IMG/VR virus record: IMGVR_UViG_3300025128_000057
Span: 1 to 51,465 of that record
Length of the DNA: 51,465 nucleotides
Strand: one strand, 5' to 3'
Source of the DNA: a virus
Numbering within the stretch: position 1 is the stretch's first letter; every line of letters begins with the position of its first letter. The notes beneath the pieces are model-generated. The model was not told the DNA's origin. It ran no database searches and worked only from the letters and a program-made list of their open reading frames with translations. Below are positions 1 to 5,831 of the stretch, in pieces. Both the position numbers and the translations under genes were made by a program.

Positions 1-14
1 ATTAGGGTTTTCAT
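1..14 (-). CDS. Partial gene cut by the left edge
   Basis: Only the first four codons (M-K-T-L) and two bases are present on the minus strand, read leftward off the window. The ATG follows a good Shine-Dalgarno (AAAGGAGCC) and a complete promoter-leader. Its right-end counterpart is the gene at 49597-50055, which begins M-N-T-I behind the same leader. The two start to differ immediately after the start codon. Product unknown. Confidence 0.45.
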
Positions 15-47
15 TTGACTGGCTCCTTTGAGGTTTGCGTTTGCTGC

Positions 48-86
48 CATGACAATAACTATACACACTAGGGGAACCCCTAGCAA
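48..86 (-). promoter_or_regulatory. Early promoter-leader with palindromic operator
   Basis: Read on the minus strand: -35 TTGCTA (86-81), 17-base spacer containing the perfect palindrome CTAGGGGTTCCCCTAG, and -10 TATAGT (63-58). An ATG at 50 follows seven bases after the -10, at the expected transcription start. The leader begins ATGGCAGCAA and is open in frame for 12 codons to the Shine-Dalgarno-preceded ATG at 14. The A/T-rich sequence upstream (87-130) could act as an UP element. A repressor sitting on the palindrome would block polymerase, but its identity is not known. Confidence 0.8.
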
Positions 87-132
87 CCAAAAAGGGTAAA
101 AAGATGAGAATATTTGAGATTATTTTCTAGGC

Positions 133-177
133 CCAAAAAATGAAGATCCCGTGACCGGTCAGGGGCCACGGGACCTT
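133..177 (-). terminator. Rho-independent terminator
   Basis: An 11-bp stem (143-153 with 167-177) is followed on the minus strand by CATTTTTTGG. It terminates transcripts of the 78-aa gene at 235. The left copy forms a G-U pair where the right copy (50174-50208) has A-U, so the RNA stem is kept in both. Confidence 0.85.
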
Positions 178-205
178 CTACTCGTTGGGAGTCAAGGAGG
201 GAGTT

Positions 206-319
206 ATGACAGCAACCGCCTCAACCAACGAGCGTTATGTTGTTCCCTGCACGATAGCAGGAACGTTCTCTTTCAGCCACTGGTCAGCGTGGCGCTGGAA
301 ACCTTCATCCATCATGTAA
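206..319 (+). CDS. Possible 37-aa antisense mini-ORF
   Basis: A plus-strand frame of 37 codons opens with ATGACAGCAACC, the same leader words used by the early promoters, behind a strong Shine-Dalgarno (AAGGAGGG). It runs antisense into the 3' end of the 78-aa minus-strand gene. Start, stop and length are the same in the right-end copy (50237-50350), with four residue changes. No promoter is visible in front of it, and conservation over the overlap may come from the opposite gene. Treat as tentative. Confidence 0.25.
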   Translation: MTATASTNERYVVPCTIAGTFSFSHWSAWRWKPSSIM

Positions 320-471
320 CGCCAGATTGCTTCAGCGTCGTTACCGGCTCTCGTTAGCAGCGTTTCTACAAACTCATCGGGAAGCTGTAGTGAACCAAGC
401 CGGTTCACCAACGTAACTACCGCGGCTTGTTGACGCTTCGACAGATCAGTGATGCGATGAACTACCGTCAT
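235..471 (-). CDS. Hypothetical protein, 78 aa
   Basis: Not recognised. It is a soluble, mostly helical 78-residue protein with the pattern KRQQAAVVTLVNRL and a central acidic helix ending in WRYMMD. It overlaps the upstream gene (468-911) by ATGA and is therefore translationally coupled to it. It is the last gene before the terminator at 133-177. A second copy at 50266-50502 has the same length and 69 of 78 identical residues, mostly conservative changes, so it is under coding selection. Confidence 0.75.
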   Translation of the reverse strand: MTVVHRITDLSKRQQAAVVTLVNRLGSLQLPDEFVETLLTRAGNDAEAIWRYMMDEGFQRHADQWLKENVPAIVQGTT

Positions 472-911
472 TCGATCACCAGCATTTCAAGCGTCGGCTC
501 AAACTCTTGGTCTGCTCTATCGCGTAGGCGTGGGTTCGTGAATCTGTCAACGAACTCGTCGCCGGTGCTGATTTCGCCGTTGTACTCAACCATCAGTTCA
601 TCAGGCATCTGCGTTCCGAACTTGCTGGTACGGGTAGTCCAGTAAACCTCTGGCGTTGGGTACTCAGGGTCAATTTCACTAATCCCGATTCCGAAGCCTT
701 TGTTGGTGCGGTCATCGCCTTGTAGTTCGTTGAAGATCATGCGAGTCAAATAATCTGGGTTGTTCCAAGCGTCACGGTTATCGTCAAGTGCTTTCGCAAG
801 TACCTGACAGATTTGGCTTCCTCTCCAATGTGTGTAAAAGAAGATGCTTGCTTCTCCGCTGGCTTCTCCGACTAGCGGTTGATTGATTTGGATGTTTCCT
901 CTATCACCCAT
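468..911 (-). CDS. MGDR-N type conserved phage hypothetical protein
   Basis: This 147-aa protein starts M-G-D-R-G-N and carries FFYTHWRGS, a run of helices, then GFGIG and PTPEVYWTT. That resembles a widespread family of small phage and bacterial proteins (MGDRAN...YTHWGG...) of unknown function. The start at 911 is preceded by AAAGGACTGTC. The same frame is open upstream into the tRNA-like element at 941-1008, but without an ATG. A right-end copy (50499-50942) has equal length. The divergence is largest near the C-terminus. Confidence 0.8.
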   Translation of the reverse strand: MGDRGNIQINQPLVGEASGEASIFFYTHWRGSQICQVLAKALDDNRDAWNNPDYLTRMIFNELQGDDRTNKGFGIGISEIDPEYPTPEVYWTTRTSKFGTQMPDELMVEYNGEISTGDEFVDRFTNPRLRDRADQEFEPTLEMLVIE

Positions 912-940
912 GACAGTCCTTTCTGTTGTTGTTGCTGTCG

Positions 941-1008
941 TACTGCGGAGAGGAATTGAACCTCTCACTTCCCCGAACGTCGGCAATTCGGAGGTAGCCT
1001 TTCGCAGC
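941..1008 (-). ncRNA. tRNA-like structure in operon leader (copy 1)
   Basis: On the minus strand the RNA folds as an acceptor stem (1008-1002 with 948-942; GCTGCGA/CCGCAGT, one mismatch, one G-U), an AGG-CTA-CCT mini-hairpin, a CCGAA/TTCGG hairpin, and a perfect 5-bp T-arm (AGAGG/CCTCT) with T-loop TTCAATT. A discriminator A at 941 follows; no CCA is encoded. It lacks a proper D-arm and the usual U33, so it is not a decoding tRNA. It lies 15 bases after the stop of the 1024-1311 gene. The sequence after the discriminator is CGACAGCAAC, matching the promoter-made leaders. RNase P or RNase Z processing is inferred. Confidence 0.6.
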
Positions 1009-1023
1009 CCTACCCTGTGTGAA

Positions 1024-1311
1024 TCAGGCGTTCACCCCGTTCATCCGCTTCAAGAAGAATTCAGCGTCTAAAGATTGGACCACTAGGTCGTAGATGTCGT
1101 GCATTTCGCCAAACAACATTTTGGAAGCCAGAGCCTGAGCTTCAGCCATAGTCTTGAAGCTCTTGGAGTGGTCTAGTTCAGGGCAACTCACGACGAAAGA
1201 ATGTTCCTTCTCGCCAGTGCCTGCGGTAACGGTTACGCCTTCAATGGTGACGTTGAAATCAAGATTTGTGCGATTTCCTGTGAAACTTAGTTTGCGTGTT
1301 TCTGTATTCAT
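1024..1311 (-). CDS. Hypothetical protein, 95 aa
   Basis: Not recognised. The protein is predicted beta-rich at its N-terminus (K-L-S-F-T-G-N-R-T-N...VTVTAGTGEKEHSFVVSC), followed by a helical segment ending in a Met/Glu-rich helix. The Shine-Dalgarno-preceded ATG at 1311 (TAGGAGGAACCGAA) is chosen. A second, promoter-proximal ATG at 1344 is in frame and would add 11 residues (M-T-A-T-G-T...) if translated leaderless. It is first in its operon, directly behind the promoter at 1342-1380 and directly before the tRNA-like element. Right-end copy at 51047-51334. Confidence 0.75.
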   Translation of the reverse strand: MNTETRKLSFTGNRTNLDFNVTIEGVTVTAGTGEKEHSFVVSCPELDHSKSFKTMAEAQALASKMLFGEMHDIYDLVVQSLDAEFFLKRMNGVNA

Positions 1312-1341
1312 TTCGGTTCCTCCTACGGTTCCGGTTGCTGT

Positions 1342-1380
1342 CATGTAATGAACTATACACACTAGGGCGGCCCCTAGCAA
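1342..1380 (-). promoter_or_regulatory. Early promoter-leader with near-palindromic operator
   Basis: -35 TTGCTA (1380-1375), 17-base spacer with CTAGGGGCCGCCCTAG (one mismatch from a palindrome), -10 TATAGT (1357-1352). An ATG at 1344 starts the leader ATGACAGCAACC seven bases later. It drives the 95-aa gene. It overlaps nothing coding except the tail of the leader frame. Confidence 0.8.
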
Positions 1381-1393
1381 CCTCATCCAGTAA

Positions 1394-1882
1394 TTAATTC
1401 GAAGATTTCCATTTACGGTCACCAGCACCCCCACGCAAACCAGCCTCCAACAAATATTGGCGCGTCTCCTCAGACTGAAATTCGGTTTCCTCAATATGAA
1501 TGTTCGTCGCCACCATGAAACCCTGCCTCGTTAGCACGTTCACGATCCCAGTGTTTCCCGGAGTTGTCTCACGCTCAACAGCGCGCCCCACCTCATCGTA
1601 AAGGTAAACCGCTAACCCTTGATCACGTAACTCACCTAAACGAGTACCAGCTTGGTTCGGTGAAATAGTGCGGCCAGCACCGTTCACAATATGTTCGCTC
1701 AACTCGTAAGCGGTCATGCCACGTTTCGGTTCACGAGCTAACGCTTTTATTGCTTGCGCTTTCTGGCCACCTGACTTGACGTTCCTCGCTGCGACTTGAC
1801 TCGTCTCCGGGTGATCGGCTCCGACTTTGCCGCCGACTTGGTCAGGGTTGAAGCCGAACAGGTTGTATTGCTCATTCGACAT
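1394..1882 (-). CDS. Winged-helix-like DNA-binding protein, 162 aa
   Basis: The N-terminus carries the phage-typical motif ADHPETSQVAARNV. A predicted helix-turn-helix/winged-helix segment follows (about residues 38-90: GGQKAQAIKALA, RGMTAYELSEHI, NQAGTRLGELRDQGL). This architecture is common in phage early proteins, often annotated as HTH or endonuclease-associated. The C-terminal third is basic with an unstructured tail. It is a candidate binder of the repeated CTAGGGG operator, purely by being an early DNA-binding protein. It overlaps the 39-aa gene upstream by 11 bases. A partial right-end copy starts at 51417. Confidence 0.65.
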   Translation of the reverse strand: MSNEQYNLFGFNPDQVGGKVGADHPETSQVAARNVKSGGQKAQAIKALAREPKRGMTAYELSEHIVNGAGRTISPNQAGTRLGELRDQGLAVYLYDEVGRAVERETTPGNTGIVNVLTRQGFMVATNIHIEETEFQSEETRQYLLEAGLRGGAGDRKWKSSN

Positions 1883-1991
1883 TTTGTTCTCGTTTCGCTT
1901 CGGCTGTTCGTAGCGCTCGTTCGACGTAAGGCATCAGGCGTTCCGGGTCAGCTTTCGCCCATTCCCTGAGGTGCTGTTCGTAGTCGTTCAT
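1872..1991 (-). CDS. Small hypothetical protein, 39 aa
   Basis: A 39-codon frame (M-N-D-Y-E-Q-H-L-R-E-W...) is linked by ATGA to the upstream gene (stop at 1988) and overlaps the start of the 162-aa gene. It encodes a highly charged amphipathic helix with no membrane segment. The tight coupling at both ends is the main reason to believe it. Function unknown. Confidence 0.55.
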   Translation of the reverse strand: MNDYEQHLREWAKADPERLMPYVERALRTAEAKREQNVE

Positions 1992-2281
1992 ATCGCTGTG
2001 TCCCAGTCCGGGTGGTCTCCCGCGTGTTCGTAACCGGTTGCTTCTTCAAATCTTCTTTGACCGAGCGAGATTGCTAGGTCTTTGAAGGGGAGATTTGATT
2101 CTTGGTAAATCTCTTCAAAGGATTTTCCGGCGTCATGTAACTGCTGCACTTTTCGGACTATGGCTCTTATAGCGTTGCCATCTTTTCTTTCCAACGCCTC
2201 AGCCGTTTCCTTAATTTCCTTCCGTAGTGAGACAAGTTCAGGGATTGTCATGTCTGCGTGATTGCGCTCAAAGTCCACCAT
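1988..2281 (-). CDS. Coiled-coil hypothetical protein, 97 aa
   Basis: Not firmly recognised. Residues about 12-60 form a charged helical/coiled-coil segment (LVSLRKEIKETAEALERK), followed by GKSFEEIYQ and a short acidic tail. The overall plan, an N-terminal oligomerising helix and a compact C-terminus, recalls H-NS-like modulators, but no DNA-binding loop is evident. The start at 2281 overlaps the upstream stop (TAATG). An internal ATG at 2251 is a less likely start. Confidence 0.65.
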   Translation of the reverse strand: MVDFERNHADMTIPELVSLRKEIKETAEALERKDGNAIRAIVRKVQQLHDAGKSFEEIYQESNLPFKDLAISLGQRRFEEATGYEHAGDHPDWDTAI

Positions 2282-2499
2282 TATGCCTCCAGTTCCCAGC
2301 CGTAAGACTTCAAGCCGGTGCGATACTTAGCTACGGTTCCGGTGATGTCTCGTTTAGTGAGTGTCGTGTTCCATGCTTTGTTTTGAATCCGATTCCAGTG
2401 GTCTGTTTCGGTTCGTGATTTAGCTATTTCGTGTTCACGAAGTTTCCACTTATCTTCTAGGCGTTCGTGAATTTCGATAGGTACGAATGCTCTCATCAT
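2281..2499 (-). CDS. Hypothetical protein with YxWELEA tail, 72 aa
   Basis: A basic 72-residue protein of unknown function. It ends in LKSYGWELEA. The adjacent upstream 50-aa protein ends in LKPYDWELEA, so the two share a duplicated C-terminal tag. It starts with two consecutive Met codons; the first overlaps the upstream stop codon (ATGA), giving translational coupling. No domain recognised. Confidence 0.6.
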   Translation of the reverse strand: MMRAFVPIEIHERLEDKWKLREHEIAKSRTETDHWNRIQNKAWNTTLTKRDITGTVAKYRTGLKSYGWELEA

Positions 2500-2648
2500 G
2501 CTTCTAGCTCCCAGTCGTATGGCTTCAACTCTGTGCCGTGATGGACACGATCTAAAGCCAACTGCATTTCGGCTGCTCGCTGTTCGTCGCGCCGGTCCAG
2601 ATAAACACCGGCACCCATAAGACCGAAGATGAAGATTGCTTCAATCAT
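2496..2648 (-). CDS. Small membrane-anchored protein with YxWELEA tail, 50 aa
   Basis: This 50-residue protein has an N-terminal hydrophobic helix (residues about 2-17, IEAIFIFGLMGAGVYL). A charged helix follows, then the C-terminal tag LKPYDWELEA, repeated in the next gene. The Shine-Dalgarno is strong (AGGAGGAACTGTCAAA). It is the first gene after the tRNA-like element at 2686-2737. The leader between them begins ACGACAGCAAC and is open until a TGA overlapping the ATG. The function is unknown; a small inner-membrane factor is inferred. Confidence 0.6.
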   Translation of the reverse strand: MIEAIFIFGLMGAGVYLDRRDEQRAAEMQLALDRVHHGTELKPYDWELEA

Positions 2649-2685
2649 TTTGACAGTTCCTCCTGTTTGGTTTTTGTTGCTGTCG

Positions 2686-2737
2686 TGCCCCGGTGCGGAA
2701 TCGAACCGCCGCTCGGGTAGGAGCGCCAGTCCGGGGC
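2686..2737 (-). ncRNA. Minimal tRNA-like structure in operon leader (copy 2, unrelated sequence)
   Basis: On the minus strand: a perfect 7-bp acceptor stem (2737-2731 GCCCCGG with 2693-2687 CCGGGGC) and a GCTC-CTACCC-GAGC hairpin in place of the D and anticodon arms. A T-arm (GGCGG/CCGCA, one mismatch) has the consensus T-loop TTCGATT, and the discriminator A is at 2686. It is about 52 nt long with no room for an anticodon loop. It starts seven bases after the stop of the 70-aa gene and is followed by CGACAGCAAC, exactly as in the first element, although the bodies are unrelated. RNase P/Z processing is inferred. Confidence 0.6.
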
Positions 2738-2744
2738 GAGCCGC

Positions 2745-2957
2745 CTAGAGGCATCCCTTAAGAAGGCTGACGGTCCTTTCCACTTGGATCAGCGTTTCTC
2801 GCGCTTCGTCGGTGCGAGCCGATAAGCGAGTTCGTGCAAAGCGAGTCAGTCCATCACCGGTTTCGGCAAGTTCGGCTTCTAACCTAGCGAGACGAGCTTC
2901 AAGGAACCCCATCATCATGGCAGCGCTGATTTCGTGATCTTCGATTGTCTTGTTCAT
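2745..2957 (-). CDS. Coiled-coil hypothetical protein, 70 aa
   Basis: An almost wholly helical 70-residue protein. It has a Met-rich N-terminal helix (ISAAMMMGFLEARLARLEAEL) and heptad-like charged helices to the end, so a small dimeric coiled coil is likely. The chosen ATG at 2957 follows AGGAGGAAATGTC. The promoter-proximal ATG at 2996 is in frame and would add 13 residues. It lies between promoter 2994-3031 and the second tRNA-like element, the same relative position as the 95-aa gene at 1024-1311. Confidence 0.7.
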   Translation of the reverse strand: MNKTIEDHEISAAMMMGFLEARLARLEAELAETGDGLTRFARTRLSARTDEARETLIQVERTVSLLKGCL

Positions 2958-2993
2958 GACATTTCCTCCTGAGTTTGAGTTTCGGTTTGCTGT

Positions 2994-3031
2994 CATATAA
3001 GAACTATACATACTAGGGGAACCCCTTGCAA
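2994..3031 (-). promoter_or_regulatory. Early promoter-leader with palindromic operator
   Basis: -35 TTGCAA (3031-3026), 17-base spacer AGGGGTTCCCCTAGTAT, -10 TATAGT (3008-3003). ATG at 2996 opens ATGACAGCAAACC in frame with the 70-aa gene. The operator half-site next to the -35 is altered relative to the CTAGGGG consensus. Confidence 0.8.
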
Positions 3032-3061
3032 CCTAATTCAGTAAAAAGATTGAAAAAGTTT

Positions 3062-3433
3062 TCAGTCCCAAGAATTACTCAACAACCCAAGCGACTTCGC
3101 CACATCAGGATGACCATGAATCCAGTCATGGCAGCGACGGCAAACAGCGATCGTGTTATCTACGTCAAGGATTGAACCACCGGCTGACCTTTGTAACGGC
3201 TCATGGATATCAGTAGCGCGACCTTGGCAACGATCAGTTCGCCGTTTCTCCTGAGCGTATTCTGCGCCGAAATTGTTTTGGTGCCACATATAGATCGGTT
3301 CACCAGCTTCGCAGAAGGGTCGGACAGCGAGTTGCTCACGAACAAGATTTCGGCGTTGCCCTTGAATCTTCTGCCGTTTCTTCGACACTGACCTGAGTGG
3401 TGTCTTGCGTTGAATCGGGCCGCTACGTTTCAT
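3062..3433 (-). CDS. HNH endonuclease, 123 aa
   Basis: This is a small HNH nuclease with a beta-beta-alpha-metal core: DIHEPL with His77, the Asn-bearing VDN at 91-93, and CRRCHDWIH (Cys98, Cys101, His102, His106). Extra cysteines at 41 and 69 may complete a structural zinc site. The N-terminus is strongly basic. Phage HNH proteins of this size can act with terminase or be free-standing nickases. This one lies in the early block, away from terminase, so a homing or recombination role is equally possible. It overlaps the next upstream gene by 11 bases. Confidence 0.85.
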   Translation of the reverse strand: MKRSGPIQRKTPLRSVSKKRQKIQGQRRNLVREQLAVRPFCEAGEPIYMWHQNNFGAEYAQEKRRTDRCQGRATDIHEPLQRSAGGSILDVDNTIAVCRRCHDWIHGHPDVAKSLGLLSNSWD

Positions 3434-4265
3434 TGGTTACATACCTATCAAGCGGATAGTTGTATTTGTGGTCTTCCCTCAGGTGAGGCGCTCGATCCGG
3501 TGCGATAACTTCATCGAACTCGTCAAGCACTCCGGGTATGTAGGTCCCGTCTTCGCCTTCTTCTGGGTCGTAATAGCCGAACAGTTCTTCTTCGGCTTTC
3601 GCTCGTGCTTCTTTTTCGTAAAGTTCGTATGTCACGAGGATCTTCAATTCGCGCTGCGCCATTAAAGACTGAATGAGCGGATCTACTTCTAGATCATCAT
3701 CATCGGTCGTGATTAGATAATCATCGTGATGGCGCGACAGTTTGCCTGTTTCCCAATTCCACGCGTAATGCTCGCCGTAGTCATGGACAAGGCCGGGTGT
3801 GACTTCTTCGTGCCAGTGGTTGTGGTGAGCGCGACAAAGCCAAGCCGTAGGCCAGTTGTGGTAGTCAGCAAAATAAGATTTAGGGCCAAAGTGGTGGTAT
3901 TCGATATCCGTGTTAGTGCATTGATTCTTTGTGTCAGCCCCGTGTGCGCATTGTCGTTCCTGCTGTGTTTCGTTTACCAACAACACGTCGTTCGCCCACG
4001 GAATATCCATTCGGATATCTTGTGCGTGCCAAACCAACAGATTCTTGATGTATTGACCGGTTCCGAAATACAAAAGTTTGCCGCACTCAGAACACTCTGG
4101 TCTGTTCTGTGTCGCTCCGTTACGAAGCAAACGCACTGTTAACACCGATGGCGCACCGTCGCATCTCTCACAAGTCGGAATTTTGTTGATGAAGTCTTCT
4201 TTGAATTGTTGTCCGGCTTCGGTTAAGTGAGGCAGTTCAGATCTCGTGTCGAATAGCTCAGTCAT
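3423..4265 (-). CDS. HNH-like nuclease with N-terminal zinc ribbon, 280 aa
   Basis: Residues 32-61 form a CxxC...CxxC zinc ribbon (CERC, CSEC). A second module has C106, C116, the HNH-type IEYHHFGP (H124, H125), NWPTAWLCRAHH (N137, C144, H147, H148) and NHWH. This pattern resembles a divergent HNH fold. The C-terminal 100 residues are acidic (DDDDLEVDP, EEGEDG) and may be a regulatory or protein-binding tail. The start is preceded by GAAAGGAAACGC. It is an adjacent pair with the 123-aa HNH protein. DNA cutting is inferred from motif only. Confidence 0.65.
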   Translation of the reverse strand: MTELFDTRSELPHLTEAGQQFKEDFINKIPTCERCDGAPSVLTVRLLRNGATQNRPECSECGKLLYFGTGQYIKNLLVWHAQDIRMDIPWANDVLLVNETQQERQCAHGADTKNQCTNTDIEYHHFGPKSYFADYHNWPTAWLCRAHHNHWHEEVTPGLVHDYGEHYAWNWETGKLSRHHDDYLITTDDDDLEVDPLIQSLMAQRELKILVTYELYEKEARAKAEEELFGYYDPEEGEDGTYIPGVLDEFDEVIAPDRAPHLREDHKYNYPLDRYVTNET

Positions 4266-4404
4266 TGGTTGCGTTTCCTTTCGTCATCCACGCTGTCGGG
4301 CAGATTTGGAGTTGATGACACGAACAGAATTGTTCGGCCAATAGTTCAGGGTGATCTTCTGTGAAAAGCGTTAACAAGGTTTTTGGGTCTGGTTTCTTCT
4401 TCAT
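4258..4404 (-). CDS. Small Cys-containing hypothetical protein, 48 aa
   Basis: A 48-codon frame links the lysozyme gene (ATGA overlap at 4401) to the HNH-like gene (8-base overlap). The protein has a basic start (M-K-K-K-P-D-P-K) and CSCHQLQIC in the second half, which could bind a metal. Coupling at both ends supports it. Function unknown. Confidence 0.55.
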   Translation of the reverse strand: MKKKPDPKTLLTLFTEDHPELLAEQFCSCHQLQICPTAWMTKGNATND

Positions 4405-4946
4405 GGTTGACACGTCCAGTAAAGCCACGAGTCGTTGCCGACTTTCCAAGCGTGATGCGCCATAGCGATGTTTGTTCGGGCAACAAAGATTCGGTCCCAC
4501 ACTTCAGGCGGCCACGCTTCTTCCCAAACATCATTCATCTGAAACAACCCTCTATCGATTGTTCCGTTCGTGTTCGGTTTACTGACTGCCCTCGGGTTCA
4601 TTCTCGATTCACAAGTAGCGACGGCGATGGCTTCCTCACAGTCCCATTCCCATTTCGGGTCACAGATCAACCGTTCCAACTCGGTGAGCGGTTCGTAACT
4701 TGCCAAAACAACTTTGATGGTTGTCGTTGGCATCGTCACCCACGGTTCAACGACCGTAGTGGTCGTAGGCGTTGCGATTGGGATGATTGCCACAGTTGTC
4801 GAAGGCGGTAATGCTATCGTCGTCACCACTGGGGCCGCTGTCGTGGGAATAACACCAGTAGCCACGGGACTTATGACCTGAGTCCTCTGGCCGCTAAACC
4901 CAAAAGCGAACACGACAAAGCACATGGCAGCGGCCACCAGTTTCAT
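4401..4946 (-). CDS. Exported SLT/Rpf-type lysozyme, 181 aa
   Basis: An N-terminal signal-like segment (residues 1-19, MKLVAAAMCFVVFAFGFSG) is followed by a Thr/Pro/Ala/Val-rich linker (about 20-85). The C-terminal domain is lysozyme-like: ATCESRMNP with catalytic Glu113, DRGLFQMN, and a closing WLYWTC. This matches secreted transglycosylase/resuscitation-promoting-factor-like domains of actinobacteria. The start at 4946 is chosen because its ATGA overlaps the upstream stop; ATGs at 4976 and 5009 are possible. An exported muralytic enzyme in the early operon is unexpected and may remodel the wall before lysis. Confidence 0.75.
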   Translation of the reverse strand: MKLVAAAMCFVVFAFGFSGQRTQVISPVATGVIPTTAAPVVTTIALPPSTTVAIIPIATPTTTTVVEPWVTMPTTTIKVVLASYEPLTELERLICDPKWEWDCEEAIAVATCESRMNPRAVSKPNTNGTIDRGLFQMNDVWEEAWPPEVWDRIFVARTNIAMAHHAWKVGNDSWLYWTCQP

Positions 4947-5308
4947 GATCGTGGCTCGTATTCGCCGCTTGCCCATTGACCGTAGCTGTCCGGTAAACAA
5001 TCTTCGCATGGTCGAAAAGTATCAGTCTTCGTCTCAACGAAACCGGAGTCGCATTTCGGGCACGCTTCCATTCGGTCACGCCTCCCGATCAACGATTGTT
5101 TGCTTGCTTCCTTTTCAGCTAACGCCATGAACTCATCTAAAGATGGGAACTTCGCTCCCGTCCGGGCAACCGTAACAGCCGTTCGGCTGATCACGCTGAT
5201 TGGATGTTGGCTCCATGTGTCTAACCACAGGGTTCGCATTTGCTCCGACGCGTAACTGGTTGGGAACGCCCCAAGGAGCTTGTCGAAGGCTTTCTCAAAT
5301 TGATTCAT
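4943..5308 (-). CDS. Helicase-loader-like (gp39P-type) protein with zinc ribbon, 121 aa
   Basis: The first 75 residues (FEKAFDKLLGAFP...WLDTWSQHPISVISRTAVTVA...KFPSLDEFMALAE) follow the helical pattern of phage replicative-helicase loaders/inhibitors of the gp39P type. The C-terminus is a zinc ribbon (CPKC...CEDC). The neighbouring upstream gene has the same helical pattern, so the two look like paralogues specialised by different tails. ATG at 5308 is chosen. With no helicase in the window, the likely partner is the host DnaB. Confidence 0.5.
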   Translation of the reverse strand: MNQFEKAFDKLLGAFPTSYASEQMRTLWLDTWSQHPISVISRTAVTVARTGAKFPSLDEFMALAEKEASKQSLIGRRDRMEACPKCDSGFVETKTDTFRPCEDCLPDSYGQWASGEYEPRS

Positions 5309-5831
5309 GGCTACCGCCTCGCCCAATCTGTTTCATGCCTTCCATAAGTTCGTCAGGCATTTCAAGTGTCGGATCAGCTTGCTGAAGGCGTCGGCGGTCA
5401 TCACGCTCTTTCGCTGCGTTAAAGGCTTTCACGAAGTGGAACCGATCGTTATCGGGTCGCTCCGAACGACAGAGGTCTCCCCAGCCGCCGCAGGACTTCA
5501 TAGCAGCCTTGATTTCATCATTCAGGTCACCCGGCCCTCCATTAAAACCAACTCGCCTTATACGTTCGCACACAAGCTCCCATGCCTGTTCGCCTGTCAT
5601 GGCCTCAGGGTCATGGATTGCGGCTCGCCGGATAGTCGTGATCGCAGGGAAATAGGCTTGTTCCGTAAGGAGCGTATTCTTCGTTGCTTCCCAAGACCTT
5701 GGGTGAAGATCCCATAGCAAGTTGATGTATTCATCAATCTGAGGGTCAGTCAGTTCCCGGTTGTAAATTTCAGATAGCTCTGTGATCGCTATTGCCGCTG
5801 CCCGTCGCCCTTGCCGTTCTGTCTCGTTCAT
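5295..5831 (-). CDS. Helicase-loader-like (gp39P-type) protein, 178 aa
   Basis: Residues about 10-80 (ITELSEIYNRELTDPQIDEYINLLW, then FPAITTIRRAA) match the helical layout of gp39P-type helicase loaders common in phages of Gram-positive bacteria. The C-terminal half is charged and helical. It sits directly downstream of the initiator gene (ATGA overlap), the classic initiator-loader order. It probably recruits the host replicative helicase to the phage origin. The overlapping downstream gene appears to be a shorter paralogue. Confidence 0.6.
   Translation of the reverse strand: MNETERQGRRAAAIAITELSEIYNRELTDPQIDEYINLLWDLHPRSWEATKNTLLTEQAYFPAITTIRRAAIHDPEAMTGEQAWELVCERIRRVGFNGGPGDLNDEIKAAMKSCGGWGDLCRSERPDNDRFHFVKAFNAAKERDDRRRLQQADPTLEMPDELMEGMKQIGRGGSHESI

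Larger units (their letters stand above)
1..1442. repeat. Left copy of diverged terminal direct repeat
   Basis: This stretch recurs in the same gene order and orientation at the right end (50042-51465). Each copy holds a promoter, terminator, a 78-aa gene, a 147-aa gene, a tRNA-like element, a 95-aa gene, a second promoter and the tail of the next gene. The copies are similar but not identical: the 78-aa proteins differ at 9 of 78 residues, and the repeats differ in length by 18 bases. The likeliest reading is a circular or circularly permuted genome whose contig closes on itself through a different strain variant. A true duplicated end is the alternative. Confidence 0.85.

Noticed and set aside
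468-986. Longer TTG-started version of the 147-aa protein
   Set aside because: The extension would translate through the tRNA-like element. The ATG at 911 has a good Shine-Dalgarno and matches the family N-terminus.
941-1008. A genuine tRNA gene (Arg-like CCG anticodon) or a phage attachment site copied from a host tRNA 3' end
   Set aside because: There is no D-arm, position 33 is not U, the central loop is deleted in the right-end copy, a second element of unrelated sequence has no anticodon arm at all, and no integrase was found.
3160-3185. GATTGAACC motif resembling a third T-loop
   Set aside because: It lies within the HNH active-site coding sequence and has no matching acceptor stem.
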